A DNA stretch of 64,000 bases from Prorocentrum cordatum (lineage: Eukaryota; Sar; Dinophyceae; Prorocentrales; Prorocentraceae): NCBI GenBank assembly GCA_963575745.1, contig CAUYUJ010002714.1:388133-452132 (forward strand), given 5' to 3'. The notes under the pieces were generated by a model. The model was not told the DNA's origin. It saw only the letters and a list, made by a program, of their open reading frames with translations, and made no database searches. The position numbers were made by a program, and so were the translations under genes. Shown one piece after another: positions 34,001 to 46,610 of the stretch; within the stretch, counting starts at the first letter, position 1; the number at the start of each line of letters is the position of its first letter.

Positions 34001-35740
34001 GATCCGTGTTCCGACGATACGATACTGCATGGCGCTGTCGTGCATCCTTGCGCAGCTGATCCGATTCGACTTCCATTCCGTACCGACGCAGCCCGATCCG
34101 ATGCACATGTCGAGTCGATCCGACTTCGCGATTCGATGCTGACTGATCCTGCCCTCAGGACAGGAGGCTCCCGAGGGAGGCTCCTCAGGGGCTCCTGATC
34201 GGGCCAGGGACCCCGAGCCGAACCCTCGCTGTCCCAGGCCACTCGGTCCCTCAGGGCCCAAGACGTCGGGGCTGGTCCTTAACAGTGTTTTTTGTTTTCG
34301 TTTTGTTTCCGGTTTCCCTCGTTTTGTCTTCAACCCACCTCTGCCGCAAAACGAATACGAAACGAAAGCGGCCCACGAAATCGCCAAAAGACCGCTCAGG
34401 TCCAGCCCTGCCCCAGACGTCGGGGCCCCCTCTCGGCACCGCCGAGGTGAAGACGGTGCTCATGGACCGGAGGGCGGCCTCGGGGCGTGGGGCGGGCGCG
34501 GTGGGGACGCTGCTGGAGCTGCTGTCGCAGGGCGGCGTCGGCAGGCTCTATCCGGTGAGCGCTACCGCGCGTGGCCGCCGCAGGGCCTCGGGGTTGGCGG
34601 CGAGCTCAGAGCCCTACCTGATGGGCCTGTTTTCCACCACCACCACCGTAAGTTGGAGGGGGGAGGGAGGAGGAGGAGGAGGAGGAGGAGGAGGTGGTGG
34701 TGTACTTATGGTGGTGGTGGTGGTGGTGGTGGTGGTGGTGGTGGTGGTGGTGGAAAACAAGCCCACCACTACCCTCGCTGATCCACGATGCGGGCGTCTC
34801 GATGGGCGGGGGTAGGGCTCGGGGGAAGAGGGTGGGGGCAGAGGCCAGGAAATGCTCCACAAAGTCGTCCCCAGACTATTTTTTGGACTGTTTCTGAATG
34901 TTCCTCCTGTAGAGGGACAGGCCCGACTTGAGGCCAGGAGCGCTTCCGGAAGGCTGAGGGCACAGGTCAGCAAGACCAGCCAGAAGCGCAAGGCTGAGGA
35001 ATTCGTCGAGCACGTGGCGAAATCCGAGCCCTACCCCCGCCACCATCGATGCAGGAGAGTCGGTGGTTGGTGGGCGCAGGGTTCGGATGTCGCCACCGAT
35101 AGGGCAAAGCCGAGGGGGGAGGGAGATCAGGTGCAACGTGAAGGGGGGGTGAATAGGCTCGGGGGGGGAGGGATAGAGCTCCGAACTTGTTCGGACGTTG
35201 CCGCTGCGTTTTCGGTGGCTTTGCAGCGCGCCTCGCCGAGAGCGTGCTGGGGGTGCCTGGATCCTTCCGAACGGCCGCCGCGTGCTGGGGTGTGCCTGGA
35301 TCCTCCCGAGCGGCCTCCTGCGAGCCGAGGAACGGAGGCCTTCGGAGTGCCGCGCAGACTCCCCGCCTCGGCGGCGGGGGAGGCCCAGGCGGCGGCGGGA
35401 CCGCGGCGGCAGCGGCGACGACGACGACGACAAGGACGGCGGCGGCGGCAGCGCCACGGCGTGCGCGGCGGACAAGGGTCTGCTGCCCGCGCTCGCCTTC
35501 AAGGCTCCCGCGCCCGCCGTCGCCGTCACCACTGGCGCCGCCGCCGCCGCTGTCCTCGTCGTCGCCGTCGTTGCTGGCGCCGTCGTCGCCGCCGTCGTTC
35601 GGGGCTCAAGGGACGGGGGTCACTGCAGACGGGGGTCAGCCAGAGCGCGCGACCTTGCAGGATCCTGCAGAGGCCAGGGTCGCATTGACCCCGGGTTGGG
35701 TGCAGGATCCTGCAGGATCCTGCAGGATCCTTCGCATTGA
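30515..35740 (+). CDS. mitochondrial carrier family protein, SLC25A34/35-like, 4 exons
   Basis: Exons 30515-31067, 33385-33470, 34447-34554 and 35477-35740 join in phase into 336 aa with the three tandem repeats of mitochondrial carriers, so the product should exchange a small metabolite across the inner membrane. Repeat 1 has FNPLAVVMARSQLE (P28) and CRVGLYPAIRD. Repeat 2 has SPFEMVRVRM (P116-E118-R121) and GLWRGVGPHA. Repeat 3 has SHPAATVKT (P210, K215) and GLLPALAFKAPAPAV. The acidic motif residue is Ala in repeats 1 and 3 and the basic one is Met in repeat 1. Introns are GT-AG, GC-AG and GT-AG. Overall texture recalls the SLC25A34/35 group; the substrate is unknown. The last about 60 residues run into GTC and GGATCCTGCA repeats, so the real C-terminus may be shorter. 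Confidence 0.8.
31151..31291. mobile_element. TIR element family C, copy C1 (in carrier intron 1)
   Basis: The left end ggtagccatacctct and right end agcggtatcggtacc are imperfect inverted repeats. The interior shares ggccctcgtcgccaccg and attcgcctcgaaatcctggtc with 59104-59246 and in part with 62613-62945. Confidence 0.65.
31292..31951. other. carrier intron 1, unassigned part
   Basis: The stretch around 31560-31640 (caccgtaccgcgttg...ggcgtcgtcaatcttcg) resembles 57790-57880, so it belongs to another dispersed repeat. Nothing else is recognised. Confidence 0.4.
31952..32255. mobile_element. TIR element family B, copy B2, expanded by a TCC array
   Basis: The left end tcggaggtggacagacctcc (31952-31971) and interior gggagggcgtcgcggccgtc match family B. 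The right end gggaggtttgtccact occurs at 32105, is followed by a TCC array (32120-32206), and a second right end gagggaggtttgtccacc occurs at 32236-32252. The microsatellite therefore lies between duplicated copies of the right terminus. It sits in carrier intron 1. Confidence 0.7.
32361..32823. mobile_element. TIR element family A, copy A2 with tandem 5' duplication
   Basis: ctgtggtgaagtcgggcctgtccctc occurs at 32361 and again at 32571. The first unit lacks a right end; the second closes with gggggacaggcccg at 32810-32822. The interior repeats the phrase aatagcca-aaaatggtcagggg three times between T-rich tracts. It lies in carrier intron 1. Confidence 0.8.
33189..33288. other. assembly gap, 100 N
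   Basis: Exactly 100 N, the usual placeholder for a gap of unknown size, lies inside a GAG array 96 bp upstream of carrier exon 2. True intron length is unknown. Confidence 0.98.
33385..33470 (+). CDS. carrier gene exon 2 (start of repeat 3)
   Basis: The acceptor is ccccacataccag. The exon encodes GAEEGPALHMAASFLSGLC and ends in SHPAAT before a GC donor (GCGATC). The 86-bp length restores phase 0, as exon 3 requires. Confidence 0.75.
33530..33640. repeat. TCC microsatellite (carrier intron 2)
   Basis: CCCTCC grades into pure TCC/CTC units at 33580-33640. Confidence 0.9.
34447..34554 (+). CDS. carrier gene exon 3
   Basis: This exon follows an AG|G acceptor (gccgag|gtgaag) and ends at a GTGAGC donor. 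It encodes VKTVLMDRR at the start and GGVGRLYP at the end, the middle of the third carrier repeat. Confidence 0.75.
34620..34764. mobile_element. TIR element family G, copy G1, filled with GAG/GTG microsatellite
   Basis: The left end gatgggcctgttttccacca and right end tggtggaaaacaagcccac are inverted repeats. The interior is GGA and GGT microsatellite that continues the TIR's own ccacc/ggtgg and ggaggg words. It lies in carrier intron 3. A related copy is at 56362-56573. Confidence 0.75.
34862..34930. mobile_element. TIR element family A, truncated copy A3
   Basis: Only the right end remains (cctgtagagggacaggcccgactt, 34907-34930) with part of the interior (gtcgtccccagactatttttt). It lies in carrier intron 3. 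Confidence 0.65.
35477..35740 (+). CDS. carrier gene exon 4 (last repeat end)
   Basis: The acceptor is gacaAG|GGT. The exon reads GLLPALAFKAPAPAVAVTTG, which fits the end of a third carrier repeat, then Ala/Val low complexity, then tail sequence in the GGATCCTGCA repeat to a TGA. Confidence 0.6.
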   Translation, partial: GLLPALAFKAPAPAVAVTTGAAAAAVLVVAVVAGAVVAAVVRGSRDGGHCRRGSARARDLAGSCRGQGRIDPGLGAGSCRILQDPSH

Positions 35741-35790
35741 CCCGGGTTTGGGTGCAGGATCTTGCAGGATCTTGCAGGATTCTGCGAGGC
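35656..35790. repeat. GGATCCTGCA-type short tandem repeat
   Basis: About ten imperfect decamers (ggatcctgca, ggatcttgca) are split into two clusters by a cattgacccgggt phrase, which also recurs. Confidence 0.85.
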
Positions 35791-35980
35791 CTGACTGACC
35801 CGGGTCTGGATTGACCCGGGTCAGCAGACCCCCGAGTCGTCGTCCCCCCTCACCTCCTGCTTCCGCTCCCCTCCTCGCCCCTCGTCGTCATCGTGTCGTC
35901 GTGGTCGTGGTGGTGAGCATGGGGTCGTCGTGCTCGCGGGGTCGTGGTGGTCGTGGTCGTCGTCGAAGGCTCCCGCCGCC

Positions 35981-38474
<2,494 letters not shown>

Positions 38475-38599
38475 GTGTTTTGTTTCGTGTTGGGGGAGAG
38501 TCCTTCGCCAGCTCTCTTCCTTGTCGGCTTGAGCGTGAGAGGAGTGTGTGGATTAGGGCTTGGAACGGGAATGGGGAGAAGTCGGAAGGAGAGGAAGTT

Positions 38600-41075
38600 G
38601 GCACCCCTACCATGGCCATCCTTGTTCCCAAGCCGCGAGACGTTGACCAATTCCGACACGTTACTTCTCGATTCAAAGCGTTCGCGTGCAAGCCAGATGA
38701 ATTCCACCCTCTCAATTTCAGTTCCTTGTGCGATGCCAGTCCACGCATTCTATCTGCGTTCTTCCATCTTGTTGATCTTGCTGGCCCTTCAGCATATTCA
38801 GCAGTTGATTGTCTTTCTAATGAGGAGACCCGATAAGGGTAGGAGGCCAATCGGCCGCTGCAGTGGTCGTGGCCCATGTCGCCGCTGGGAGGAAGCAGTC
38901 GGATTGTGCCCGGAATTGTCGATGGGTAAAGGAATGAGCGCTCTTGACATGGCGTGGCGCCAGAGTGCCCACGCAGACTTCGCGACAGGCTGTGACGCGC
39001 ATTGCCGCGCGGTGTTGTGGGGCAACTTGCAATTTTAGTCGCAGAACGGTCATGCGAAGGTGCTTTATCAAAGTGCATTGGCTGAGTTTACCCTTCGTTT
39101 TGGTACGCGCGCTGTCTACGTATCGGTGGCCAAGGGCCCCTCTGCGCGATGGGACCTTCGGGGCTCCGACATGGCCAGACAGGGGTCGTGGCTGGCAGCG
39201 CGTCGGCAACAGGCGAAGCGCATGCGTTTCTACTTCCGACGATCGTGAACCGCAGAGGGGCCCCCAACGCGAGCCAGGGCCTGCACGTAGACGACGCGCC
39301 AATCCATTCGCGGGGCCACGAGTTGCAGGGGGTCGTCGAACAGTCGAAAGGTCTTGCCGCGAGCTCGCTACCGTCATCGCGCAGACTTTGTCAGGTTCCT
39401 TCGTCGAGAAGAAGGCGGTGGCTGCGGCTAGTTCCACGTGTGCCTCTTCAAGGTGGATGAGAGTGGGCGGCTACCAACTTGGGGTTTGCTTTCTCCGCGG
39501 GGAAACACCGGGGTCGTCCTTCCGGCAGGGCTGCCAGGAAAAATGATGTGAGTTCGCAAGCTCTGGCGCGGGGCCACCGAGCCGCAGTGCCTGAAGCTTC
39601 CGAAGGCTAAAAAGGGTTGTTATTTTCAAGACGCGGATTTTGTCCACGATCTTCTTCTGCGTGGAGCCACGGGGCATTGCCCCGCGAGGGCTCTTCGCAT
39701 TTCGCGGAGCGGCAGCGAGAGCAGGCGGAGCCAGCGGGAGAGGTTGCAGCCTGGACCCGATGTAGGCGGCGGCGCGCATGGACGACCCCATCGACCTTGC
39801 TGCATTGGGCCCTTCGGAGGTATTCTTGGGAATGGTGGCCTTCTTCGGAACCGTTTAGGTGGGACTCGGCGTCATGGGGGCATTTTTTCTACGGGGACCT
39901 TGCACAAGGTTTTCAACGTCGTTGCTCAGAAGCTGGAACAGTCGAAGGGGAAGTCTTGGCTCGCGAGAACCCGAGGCCCCATATCGCCCGCGCCCCTCGA
40001 AGGACCCGCTGTGCTGAACAACGCCCGAGGACAAACGTTTGTCCTGACTGGGGGCCCGCCGTTGTCTGTCGCCGATAGTTTCTTTGCCGACCTTAATTGG
40101 AACTATCTCAGGAAGTACCTCAACGAGACCACAGGGAATTTAGCGAGACCCTCCGCTCGTTCAGCTCAGGACTTCTGGCCGGAGGTCGTTGTTCGGACTG
40201 CCGAGAAGCTCGGCGGGGGAGATGGCCATCTTTCTAGTCGAGTGTTAGCAGGAGCTCTCCCCACTGGCGCGGCCATGCGCAAATGGGAGTGCGAGGTGCC
40301 GCGAGAGCGCCCACTCTGCCTGTCTGGGCAGGGCGCCGCCCGTCGCAGGATTTGGGGGCGCCCGCGCCCTGGGGCGGAGGGCGGGGGCTGAACGCTTGAG
40401 CCAGGATTTTCTAGTGCAGGCGCACGAGGCTGGATCGGCCCCCCCCTTCTGTCGCGTTCGTGGCCTACTGGGCCTGAAGTTTCCAGCCCTGCCCCAGATT
40501 GGGACCTCGCGTTTGTAGGCCCAGATGGGCGAGGAGTGAGCCCGTTTGTTTCTGGCCCGTCAGAGAAGCCGTTCTCCAATGGGTCGTGTTTTCAAAGTGG
40601 GGGCCTGACGTTGCTAGAGCTGGTTTTGGAAGTGCCTCCAGGACTGACGCAGGGACGGTGCTGCGCGGTATATATGGGCCTCTGCCTGCGGGGCGCCAGC
40701 AATCCAGCAGCGACGCCGAGCACCGCCGTCTTGCGGTCGCGACTCTGAGAAGCCAGTCGTGTGTTGGAGACCTCCCGTCAGAGCCTGTGCGAGTGGAGTG
40801 CAGTGGGCTGTTCTCGGGTCTCCGTGATCCAGCTGCTGCTCTGTCGGGAAGGTCGAGATCCAGTTTTTACTAGCGGGAGATCGGCAAGAAAGTTGGATAT
40901 TGAAGTTGGCCAACGCTGATCAAAGTGCAAGCCCACCGCGCGTTCAGTGAAGCTGTCGACGCCTCGGATTACGTGAACATAGCTGGGTCCACGATGGCGG
41001 ATGAGTTTACCAAGCGTGGGGCCAGTTTTCACAGCATTTCCTCTGAAGATTTGCACCAGTCTACTCAGGGATAAT
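38600..41075 (+). pseudogene. decayed RT-RNase H retroelement R1 (non-LTR type)
   Basis: Fragments in changing frames line up in the order of a retrotransposon polymerase. They are ILVPKPRDVDQFRHV (about 38615), ALDMAWRQSAH with AVLWGNLQF (38937-39038), an RT catalytic-type LHVDDAPIHSRG (39281-39316) followed by a thumb-like segment ending KKAVAAASS, an RNase H start FSNGSCF (about 40572), GIYGPLPAGRQQSSSDAE (about 40670) and an RNase H end IKVQAHRAF...MADEFTKRGASFH before the stop at 41075. Frameshifts and stops separate these pieces, so it cannot be functional. The family resembles dinoflagellate RT-RNase H elements; exact ends are not visible. Confidence 0.7.
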
Positions 41076-42194
41076 AGGAGTATCAGAGTTTAGTCGCTTG
41101 GCCGGCTTTTGAGCAACAGTTTGGAAAGGTTTCCAGACCGCGTCGACCCTAAGCGGCTCGGGGATCTACGGCACCTCCCTTTCCCATCCCACACGGCGGG
41201 GTTAAGAGGTGCTTCCGATGCTTGAGAGTGGTCTCGGACAGGACTACGACCCCTTGCCAATCCCACAACCCCATCCTGAGGCCTTTGCTCAGAGGAGGTG
41301 GAGGAACGGTGCGTGAGCTACATTGGGCGAGGATGGTCGCATCCGGTGCACTTTTTTTTTGTGTTTCGTGCGGGGCCATGGCGTCGGTGAAAGCCGACAA
41401 GCTTCTCCAGCCCTGCACGAATACCAGGCGATTTTCGGAGAGATCGAAGCTCCTCCGAGGGATGGTGCCTGGAACGGCTTCCAGCAATCTTTCCTTCCGG
41501 CGCCCTTTCCCGCCTTTCCGCTGCCCCAGTGTGAAACCTCTTTGATTGTCTTGTCAACGTTCGGTACCCCAGGGGTGCCAGGAAACGTTGCACATTCTTA
41601 GCTGTCTGTGCAGGACGAGTAGGAGGAGGAGGGATTTTTTTGGCCCGCAGGCAGAACAAAAACATGAGCAAACTAACAGCCACTTCTTCTCGATGCGTTG
41701 GCCTGCTCCCGAGCGGCCACCCTTGCTCTCAAAACCTCTAGCCGGTCATTGGTGACGAGGGGGCAATGTGGCTCCAGAGGGGGAGGGACTGCGACAGCCT
41801 ATGTCGCAATTGAAACGAGAAAAGAAGCATCACTGCGCCGAGATGGTCCCACGCTGCCTCGGGACCTGCAGCGTGGATTCACCCCCCGCCGAACACGCTG
41901 GAGAACGTAATGGCCGTGATGTCTCGGCTCAAAAGGGCACGGTCTCTGCAGATTGTTGCACTTCTTCTGTGCACATGCCCCACAACGCATGCAGATAACC
42001 AAAGGCTTACCCATATCATCCATGCGTGCCGAAAGTCGCTGTCCAAATCGGGCCCCGGCGCCAGCTAGTTTTTTTTACAGCAAGTGGGGAGACTTTTGCA
42101 TACCAGCATTAACGCTTCACCATCAAAGCTGATCAACAAACGCTGCGTGCATCGCAACGCTCCTTCACCAACGGATACCCAGTGGTGCAACCTT
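41076..42194. other. unassigned interval between two retroelement relics
   Basis: The mixed-composition sequence shows no motif I can name and could be 3' sequence of either retroelement. Confidence 0.35.
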
Positions 42195-44395
42195 TCAAAA
42201 GAAGGCGTGCCGTCTAGGCTTGGGTGAGCAAGGATTGCGCCTAACCTCCACTTTAGGAAGCAGCGGCAAGGTGAATGCCATTACTTTGGCAATCATCCAG
42301 CAATTCTTTACAACCAGATCCACCATCTCAGCCTCGTTAGCGGAAGGTTGGGGATGCTTGAGAAGCGCTTGCTTGGCATCTCGATTTGCCGCAGCATTCC
42401 CCAAAGCAATCCGGCGCTCATGAATCGGCAGCGCCTCGATGATATCATTGTTTCTGTGGGCAGGGGTGTGCTGCGCAGGCAATGCAAAATGATGATTGCC
42501 CTGCAGCATCGCAGCTCTACGTTCACCCGCGTACATATGCTTGTGCGAGAGCTGGGCGGCCCTATCCGATCCCTGAAGCCTGACAGCGCCTAGACAATCA
42601 GAGTGAGGCTGCCAGGAGCCGCGAGCGAAACAGCTCAGCACAGCCAGAACTACTTGCTCACCTGCTTGAGGTGTCTGGGGGAGGCCGTCCCAAATAACAC
42701 CTTGAAATCTGGCGCGAATGTTTAAGCCCTCCTAAAACTACTCCTGCATACGAGGCTCGGGCGTCGTGAACAAGAGCCGTCAACAACAACGTCTCAGTCC
42801 TGTAAATCCGTGGGGGATTCCATCGGTAGAGAGCCCCTCTGAGAATCTTTACAAACAGGTGCGACTTGAGAAGACGGCGCTGGCCAAGAAGATGCCGTGT
42901 GATCGAACATCAGTTTGGTCGAGCCTCATCCGAGCTGGAAGCACACGCCTCCGCGATCAGCTCTGGGGAAGTAGCGGCCTCCCGAGCCGGCACCACATCT
43001 GGGTGCCTGCATTTCCAAATTCTAACAAACGGCGAGTCTGGCTGTCCACACATAGGCAAGAGTCCATCGCTCTGGTACCCCGATGCGGCACATTTATCTT
43101 GGGTCCAGAGTCCGCTGCAGAACCAGTTAGCAATCCAAAACTTGACCCTCGGGTTAAACTTCCTACTACTACTACGCACCATGGTCCGAATGGGTTCCAA
43201 GCACACCCTATCCCCAGAGAAACCAATGAGCTGCTGAGCCATGCGCCGCCCATGGTGTCTTTGACTCCCTGGGAAAGAAGCGAAGGGATCATGGCAGGGG
43301 AGCTATACAAAAGATGGACCTTCCTTTGCAAATCATGCTCCCAACAAAAAACATACTTGTCCTGCCATCCTGTGCGGTGCAGGGAGATCAGCATGCGGTG
43401 CACTGGGCCCTTGCTTTTCCTCCAGGAGAAGTCGCCTTCAACCTGAGGGGCCACCTGTTCGAAGATGCTCACAAGTTCCCGAACAGAGAAGGTGGCATCC
43501 GAGGGTCGGATGGCGGCTCTCCACACAACGTTGGCCCATTGGATAGCCGGGGCAACGCTGGCCTTTCAGACAGGGTCCCCATGGAAGACGACCTTGGCAG
43601 TCAGGGAGGGGCCACGGTGGGAGCGAACCTTACAGCAAAGGAGGGTCCTCCTAGCACTTTGCAGTTCGGCGTCGGACATGCCAATAACGTTGTTCCCAAG
43701 AGTGAGTCCGGGTCGAAGCCCACACGTGTATCGGGAGTGGACAGAACCCCCAACAGGGACACGTCGATTAGTGAATTGTCCGTTTTCGGTTCTCGACAGG
43801 GCGCCGTGGCCGTTATTTTCCAGGCTTGCGCCTGCCAGGTTTGGGCCTCAGGTCGTTTTCACTAAACCACGTTTTACTAAAGGGGGTTCTGTCCATCCCC
43901 GAGTGTAAATCTTACCAACACGGTGTATCCTATTCGGGAGTTGCCTACGGTAACGTTGGATGTTCAAATGCCGTTTGCGCATTTGTTTCGCCCTCCATTG
44001 AAACTTTCGGGTACCCCATTTGACACTTCATTGTTTTCCTGGTGCGATGTCGACTCCAAGGCTGACCGTGGCATTAGACACCGTACCGGCGAGATCCTTG
44101 AGAGACCTGCCCAACTTGTTGGCCAGGGCCTGCGACGATCCAAATGTAGTGGCCTTCCCTGCCGAAAGTCCCCAATGACGCTCAACGTCGAACACTTCTC
44201 GTAAATCATCGGCTGCCGCACTCATCACGTCGATAGCATGCTGCTCGGGGCCGGTGGCATATCCCGTATCGTCGTCAATGTATAATGATAGGGTGACGTG
44301 CGGGTGCGAGTGAACGAATTCATCAAAAGCCTCCATAGCGTACACCATCACAAAAGCATCTTTGAAGATGTCGCCGGCAGGCAGGCCTGAGCTTG
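42195..44395 (-). pseudogene. decayed RT-RNase H retroelement R2, interrupted by a TIR element
   Basis: Read on the minus strand: GLPAGDIFKDAF, then LYIDDDTGYATGPEQ (the YxDD catalytic motif, 44271-44282) and SLGVDIAPGKQ. The 168-bp element B3 (43731-43898) interrupts here. Beyond it come GMSDAELQSARRTLL, an internal stop, WKSKGPVHRM-like sequence with MLISLHRTGWQ, a Cys/His motif (MCGQPDSPFVRIWKCRH), and an RNase H part (SDCLGAVRLQ, AHRNN, GNAAANRDAK) ending at 42195. Frameshifts lie at several points. The N-terminal half of the RT is missing, replaced by the GAG array at 44404. Confidence 0.75.
43731..43898. mobile_element. TIR element family B, copy B3, inserted in retroelement R2
   Basis: At 168 bp it is the same length as B4. 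The ends tcgggagtggacagaacccc and gggggttctgtccatcc are inverted repeats. The interior gacacgtcgattagtgaatt, gggcgccgtggccgttattttcc and cactaaaccacgtttta is nearly identical to B4. The R2 reading resumes on the other side, so the insertion is younger than R2. A 9-bp duplication is only partly preserved (acacgtgta / ccgagtgta, 6 of 9). Confidence 0.85.
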
Positions 44396-44403
44396 CATAG
44401 AAG

Positions 44404-44575
44404 ACCTAGGAGGAGGAGCAGGAGGAGGAGGTGGAGGAGGAGGAGGAGGAGCAGGAGGCGGAGGCGGAGGCGGAGGAGGAGGAGGAGCAGGAGGAGCAGG
44501 AGGAGCAGGAGGAGCAGGAGCAGGAGGAGGAGGAGGAGGAGGAGGAGGAGGAGGGAGAGGAGGACGACGGCGACG
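44404..44575. repeat. GAG/GCA microsatellite
   Basis: A GGA/GCA array truncating the 5' side of retroelement R2. Confidence 0.9.
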
Positions 44576-44784
44576 ACGAGAGTGGCGGCGACGACCGACG
44601 ATGCCGACGGACAACCATGACGGGCGACGGCGCCCGACGGGCGGCGGACGTCGACGGCGCCGGCGGCCACGACGGTCGGGGACGCCCACGCGCTCCGCGC
44701 GTCCCCGTGCGCAGGCGGAGGCCGAGGGCGCCGGGGCCGCCTGGGGCCTCGTGCGCCTGCCACCGCTGGAGCCCCCAGGAGCTC
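44576..44784. other. GC-rich block, unassigned
   Basis: About 200 bp of GC-rich sequence between two arrays has possible exon texture on the plus strand (AWGLVRLPPLEPPG), with no identity. Confidence 0.25.
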
Positions 44785-44794
44785 GTCGCCGTCG

Positions 44795-44837
<43 letters not shown>

Positions 44838-45000
44838 GGTCGTCGTCGTGGTCGTGGTCGTCGTCGTGGTCGTGGTGTCGTGGTCGAGGTCGTGGTCGTG
44901 GTCGTCGTCGCCGCCGCCGTCGCCGTCGCCGTCGCCATCGCCGTCGCCGTCGCCGTCGCCATCGCCGTCGCCGTCGCCGTCGGGGGCGGCCGCCGCCGCC
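44785..45000. repeat. GTC/GTCGCC microsatellite
   Basis: GTC units with GTG slips grade into gccgtc hexamers (44910-44980). Confidence 0.9.
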
Positions 45001-46009
45001 GTTCGCCGACGTGGGCGTTGTCGCGCACCGTCGCCGTAGGTCTTCGCAGCCGCCGCCCCGCGGCCGTCGTGGCCAGGAGGTGGAGCAATGGAGGGAGACA
45101 TGAAGATACAGGATGATGAGGGAGGAGGAGGGAGAGGAGGAGGAGGAGGAGGAAGAAGAGGAAGAACGCAACAGGCATCACACCTACTGTTTGTGCAACG
45201 TTAAAAACAGAGGTGTAGGAGGAGAAGGAGGAGGAGGAGGAGGAGGACCTCCCCACCCCCCGTGGGCATCCGTGAGGGGCCTCAGTCCCCCCCTTGCGGT
45301 ACCGTTCGCTCGCCTCGGCGACTGAGGGTCCCTGGAGTGGGAGTCGGGGCCTGCTCGACGGGATTCTTACGGGCGCTGGGGAGAGGCCCTTTGCGCCATC
45401 CCACCTGCGGCAGGGTGGCCCCGGTCGCACCTGCGTCGAGTCGTGCTCTCACACCGCCACCTGTCTGCAATCGCTTCATCGCTCACCCTCCGGATCTTCG
45501 CCTCCGGCTCCTGTCCACGGCGTTCCTTTCCCTGTGCAAGCTCCTCGGCGCCGCCTGCACCCTGGCCCGCCCTCCGGCCGCCTGAGGCCCCGCCCGCCTG
45601 TGCCCTGTCTCCCCAAGTAGAGCTGTGCGTAGCCCGCCTAGCTTTTATCGGAAGAGGTTCGCTCTCGCCCCGCAAACCAATAAAAAACTTGCCTGCAACC
45701 GCCCACTTGCTCGGCCACCTCTGCCGCATCGGTTGGCCGCCAGCAGTCGCAGGGACCTTCCCCCCCCCGCCCATCCGTCAGGGTATCATCGGGCCCCCTT
45801 TTTCATCGTTCCCGCCAGCCCGAGGGTGGGGGGGGACAGATGCCCCGCCCCCTGGGGGGGGTCCACTTCCCGTGGCGGCTTTCCATGTAGTGGGAAGGCC
45901 TTGCGGCCGATGCCGCCGACCCTGAATGTGGACGTCGACCACGGCGGCGGCGTCGGCGGCGACGACGACGCTGACGCGGGGCAGAGTGCTCAGCGATGCT
46001 TCTTTCGTG
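45001..46009. other. unassigned region with short GAG arrays
   Basis: GAG arrays lie at 45117-45160 and 45215-45247. The rest up to 46009 is C/T-rich with open frames but no recognised gene. Confidence 0.35.
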
Positions 46010-46610
46010 GGGCCTCTTCGGAGCGCGCTCGTAGGCCTCTGGGGGGCAGTTGTGGGGCCTCTCGGGGGCCACTTGGGAGCCTTTTGGGTTTCCCTTCGGG
46101 CTTCTTGTGGGCCTTTTTGAGGCCTCTTTGAGGCCTTTTGGAGGCCTCTTGGGAGCCGCTTGGGGGCCTCTTGGGGCCTTTTGGGGGCTTCTCGGAACCG
46201 AGGGCTCGAAATGTTCGTTCGGGCTCCCGTGTAGGCACCCTCTTGGAGCCGTTTTGGGGTCCCCTTAAGGCCGTCTGGGAGGCCTCTAGGGCCGTCTTGC
46301 GGTCCTCTTGGGTTGCTCTGGGGCCGTCATGGAAACCTCTCGGGGGCCTCTTGTGCCGATCTCGTTCGCATCCTGGGCCGTCTTGGGGCGTGGGGAAGCC
46401 GCAAATGCGAGAAGAGCGCCAGAATCATTCAAACAAGTCGCAGAGCATCATTTAAGAATGCCTGTTGGGGCCCTCTTGGTGTGCTCTTGGCGCCTCTTCG
46501 AGCGTCTTGGAAGCCACTTGGGCTGTCAGGAGGCCATCTCTGGCGTCTTGGACCGGTTGTTCGGCGCTTCGGGGCCCTCTAGGACCGTCATGAGGGCCTC
46601 TTGGGCTGTC
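46010..46610. repeat. CTTGG/GGCCTC degenerate array, copy 2 (inverted)
   Basis: Units such as ggcctcttggggcc and cgtcttgggccg repeat irregularly, i.e. the reverse complement of the array at 16545. An AT-richer interval lies at 46398-46460. Confidence 0.8.

Noticed and set aside
42195-44395. Bacterial or phage reverse transcriptase
   Set aside because: The RT is followed by a Cys/His motif and RNase H in the order of eukaryotic non-LTR elements, and the surrounding DNA is eukaryotic.
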